6,656 nt of DNA from Planctomycetia bacterium (GTDB taxonomy: Bacteria > Planctomycetota > Planctomycetia > Pirellulales > UBA1268): the NCBI GenBank assembly GCA_009919445.1, contig RGBY01000142.1, positions 1 to 6,656 of the forward strand. The letters are read 5' to 3'. How positions within the stretch are numbered: the first letter of the stretch is position 1; the number at the start of each line of letters is the position of its first letter. Position numbers and translations under genes: made by a program. The notes beneath the pieces are model-generated. The model worked only from the letters and a program-made list of their open reading frames with translations. It did not search any database and had not been told where the DNA came from. This document shows positions 5,414 to 6,656 of the stretch, one piece after another.

Positions 5414-6313
5414 ATGGCTCTTGGAAAACGGGTTGTGCTGATTGCCGAAAATCCGCGGGCTGGTGCCGCTGATGCCGCCGCGCTGATCGACGGCCTTGAG
5501 CACGCCCTTCAGCAGCGAGGCTTTGCCGTCCAGCGGGAGCGTGATCCGGAGACGATTCGCTGCCGGCTTGAGGCAGCCCCGGCTACAGGTGAAGGAGAGC
5601 CGCTTGCCTGTGTTGTCTGCGCTGGTGGCGATGGAACGGTGGGTATGGTTGCCAACTGGGCACGGCCGAGTCTGCCGCTGGCGGTGCTGCCGCTGGGAAC
5701 AGAGAACCTATTGGCCCGGCAACTCGGTTTTAATCGGGATGTCGGCCGCCTGAGCGAACAGATTGCTCGGGGAAGCCAGTTCACGATCGATGCAGGCGAG
5801 GCCAACGGTCGCATGTTTCTTTCGGTGGCATCACTCGGTTTTGATGCAGAGGTGGCCCGGCTGGTGGCGAGCCGCCGGACCGGCCACATTCGTCATAGCA
5901 CCTGGCTGCGTCCCATTGTCGAAGCCTTGTGGCGGTATCGCTATCCACCAGTGCGGATGACCACCTCTTCTGGGGCAGCTCCGGTCATTGCCCGCTGGGC
6001 GTTTGTGCTCAATCTGCCTCGGTACGCCCTCGGGCTGCAATTTGTTGCCGATGGTGATCCGGCTGATGGTCAGCTGGATGTCTGCTGTTTTCGTCGCGGG
6101 CAGTGGTGGAACGGGGTGCGGTACCTTGCCGGCGTGCTATTCGGTGGGCATCGAACATGGCGGGATACCCATGTTGAGCGAGCCACCTGGCTGCGGTTTG
6201 AAGCCGATGAGCCGGTGCCGTACCAGCTTGACGGTGACCCGGGGGGCAGCCTGCCGCTGGAGATTCGGGTGTTACCGGGGCGGGTGACAATCATCGGTGA
6301 GCTGCCAGCCTGA
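5414..6313 (+). CDS. Diacylglycerol/sphingosine kinase-family lipid kinase (DAGK catalytic domain)
   Basis: This 299-residue protein is a full-length member of the DAGK_cat / LCB5-YegS family, which transfers phosphate from ATP to a lipid hydroxyl (diacylglycerol, a sphingoid base or a related lipid) at the membrane. Visible motifs, counted from ATG 5414, are ENPRAG at 12-17, the nucleotide-binding GGDGT at 71-75, PLGTENLLARQLG at 93-105, SLGFDAEV at 140-147, DGDPADGQLDV at 213-223, and QLDGDP at 271-276 near the C-terminus. These are in the family order and at normal spacing. ATG 5414 is chosen because it starts directly before the first beta strand (KRVVLIAENP) and has an upstream AAGGAAGGAG; the frame stays open back to GTG 5258, but that 52-residue extension looks like leader sequence. 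The lipid substrate cannot be told from sequence. The GIY-YIG protein gene follows 46 bases later on the same strand and is probably co-transcribed. Confidence 0.92.
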   Translation: MALGKRVVLIAENPRAGAADAAALIDGLEHALQQRGFAVQRERDPETIRCRLEAAPATGEGEPLACVVCAGGDGTVGMVANWARPSLPLAVLPLGTENLLARQLGFNRDVGRLSEQIARGSQFTIDAGEANGRMFLSVASLGFDAEVARLVASRRTGHIRHSTWLRPIVEALWRYRYPPVRMTTSSGAAPVIARWAFVLNLPRYALGLQFVADGDPADGQLDVCCFRRGQWWNGVRYLAGVLFGGHRTWRDTHVERATWLRFEADEPVPYQLDGDPGGSLPLEIRVLPGRVTIIGELPA

Positions 6314-6345
6314 GCGGAAGCAAGTGATCGACAAATGGTGGTGGT

Positions 6346-6351
6346 GAGGAG
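6346..6351 (+). promoter_or_regulatory. Shine-Dalgarno of the UPF0213 gene
   Basis: GAGGAG lies 8 bases before GTG 6360. This decides the start in favour of GTG, and the resulting protein begins at the usual family position (W-x-x-Y-I-x-R-C). Confidence 0.6.
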
Positions 6352-6359
6352 ATCTGCCT

Positions 6360-6617
6360 GTGCAGTCATGGCTTGTCTATATCGTGCGGTGTCGGGATGG
6401 GTCGTTCTACACCGGCATCACCAATGACCTTGAGCGGCGGCTCAAAGCGCATGACGCGGGCAAGGCCTCTCGCTACACCCGCGGCCGTCTGCCTGTCAGA
6501 CTGGCCTACACCGAGACGCAGCCAACAAAGTCAGCGGCGCTCAAGCGAGAAGCAGCCATCAAGCGGCTGTGTCGCGGGGCCAAAGAGCGACTCGTCGCCG
6601 GTGCGTGCCGTGTGTGA
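6360..6617 (+). CDS. GIY-YIG nuclease superfamily protein, UPF0213 (YhbQ-like)
   Basis: This 85-residue protein is a complete, minimal GIY-YIG domain of the UPF0213/YhbQ type. Key residues are Tyr7 (LVYIVRC), Tyr17 and Gly19 (FYTGIT), Arg27 (LERRLKAH) with His31, Tyr39 in RYTRGR, and the metal-ligand Glu64 (ALKREAAIK). All catalytic positions are present, so activity on DNA is possible; E. coli YhbQ has been studied as a DNA-damage-related nuclease, but most members are uncharacterised. Length is typical (about 80-100 residues). It starts at GTG 6360 behind a good SD and lies 46 bases after the lipid kinase stop with no terminator-like hairpin noticed, so the two are probably one transcript. 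The functions do not suggest a joint pathway. Only 39 bases remain after the stop, and I see nothing in them. Confidence 0.93.
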   Translation: MQSWLVYIVRCRDGSFYTGITNDLERRLKAHDAGKASRYTRGRLPVRLAYTETQPTKSAALKREAAIKRLCRGAKERLVAGACRV

Positions 6618-6656
6618 ACCCGTGCAAGCCGCGAGTGGAAACGAGCGGACGGGCAG

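Noticed and set aside
1..6656. CRISPR array, tRNA/rRNA, transposon ends, phage or conjugation genes
   Set aside because: No regularly spaced repeats, cloverleaf-like sequence, transposase motif or flanking long inverted repeat could be seen on either strand.

Overview
This GC-rich window reads as ordinary chromosomal DNA from an environmental bacterium, most probably a planctomycete. That guess rests on inference: a secreted trypsin-like protease of the 'GSSGGPVF' kind, small mostly single-gene units on alternating strands, few strong Shine-Dalgarno (SD) sequences, and the gene repertoire. No rRNA, tRNA, insertion sequence, integrase or CRISPR array is visible.

Layout, left to right. (1) On the minus strand, running off the left edge, is the first 366 codons of a YbjT/DUF2867-type short-chain dehydrogenase/reductase (SDR). 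(2) Divergent from it on the plus strand is a second, classical SDR of the DHRS11 (MGC4172-like) type. Its catalytic residues and family-specific C-terminus are intact, but its start is abnormal: the first Rossmann strand and most of the glycine-rich cofactor loop are missing, and three reading frames each hold a piece of a plausible start. (3) Converging on it, on the minus strand, are a stand-alone BLUF blue-light receptor with every flavin-site residue in place and, upstream of it, a TauE/SafE-type membrane exporter. (4) On the plus strand is a 236-residue protein with a divergent C-terminal GIY-YIG nuclease domain behind an unrecognised N-terminal region. A possible 11-codon leader ORF with a consensus SD lies upstream. 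(5) On the minus strand, almost abutting it tail to tail, is a secreted trypsin-like serine protease. (6) On the plus strand are a diacylglycerol/sphingosine-type lipid kinase and, 46 bases later, a small UPF0213 (YhbQ-like) GIY-YIG protein, probably one transcript.

How the genes relate. No single pathway is obvious. The left half (two SDR-fold oxidoreductases, a BLUF photosensor and a transporter) could be a light- or photo-oxidative-stress neighbourhood, but that is inference. The right half looks like unrelated housekeeping or envelope genes. The best leads are the damaged or remodelled start of the DHRS11-like SDR, the divergent GIY-YIG protein with its possible leader ORF, and the BLUF/TauE pair. 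Nothing here demonstrates a new multi-gene system.
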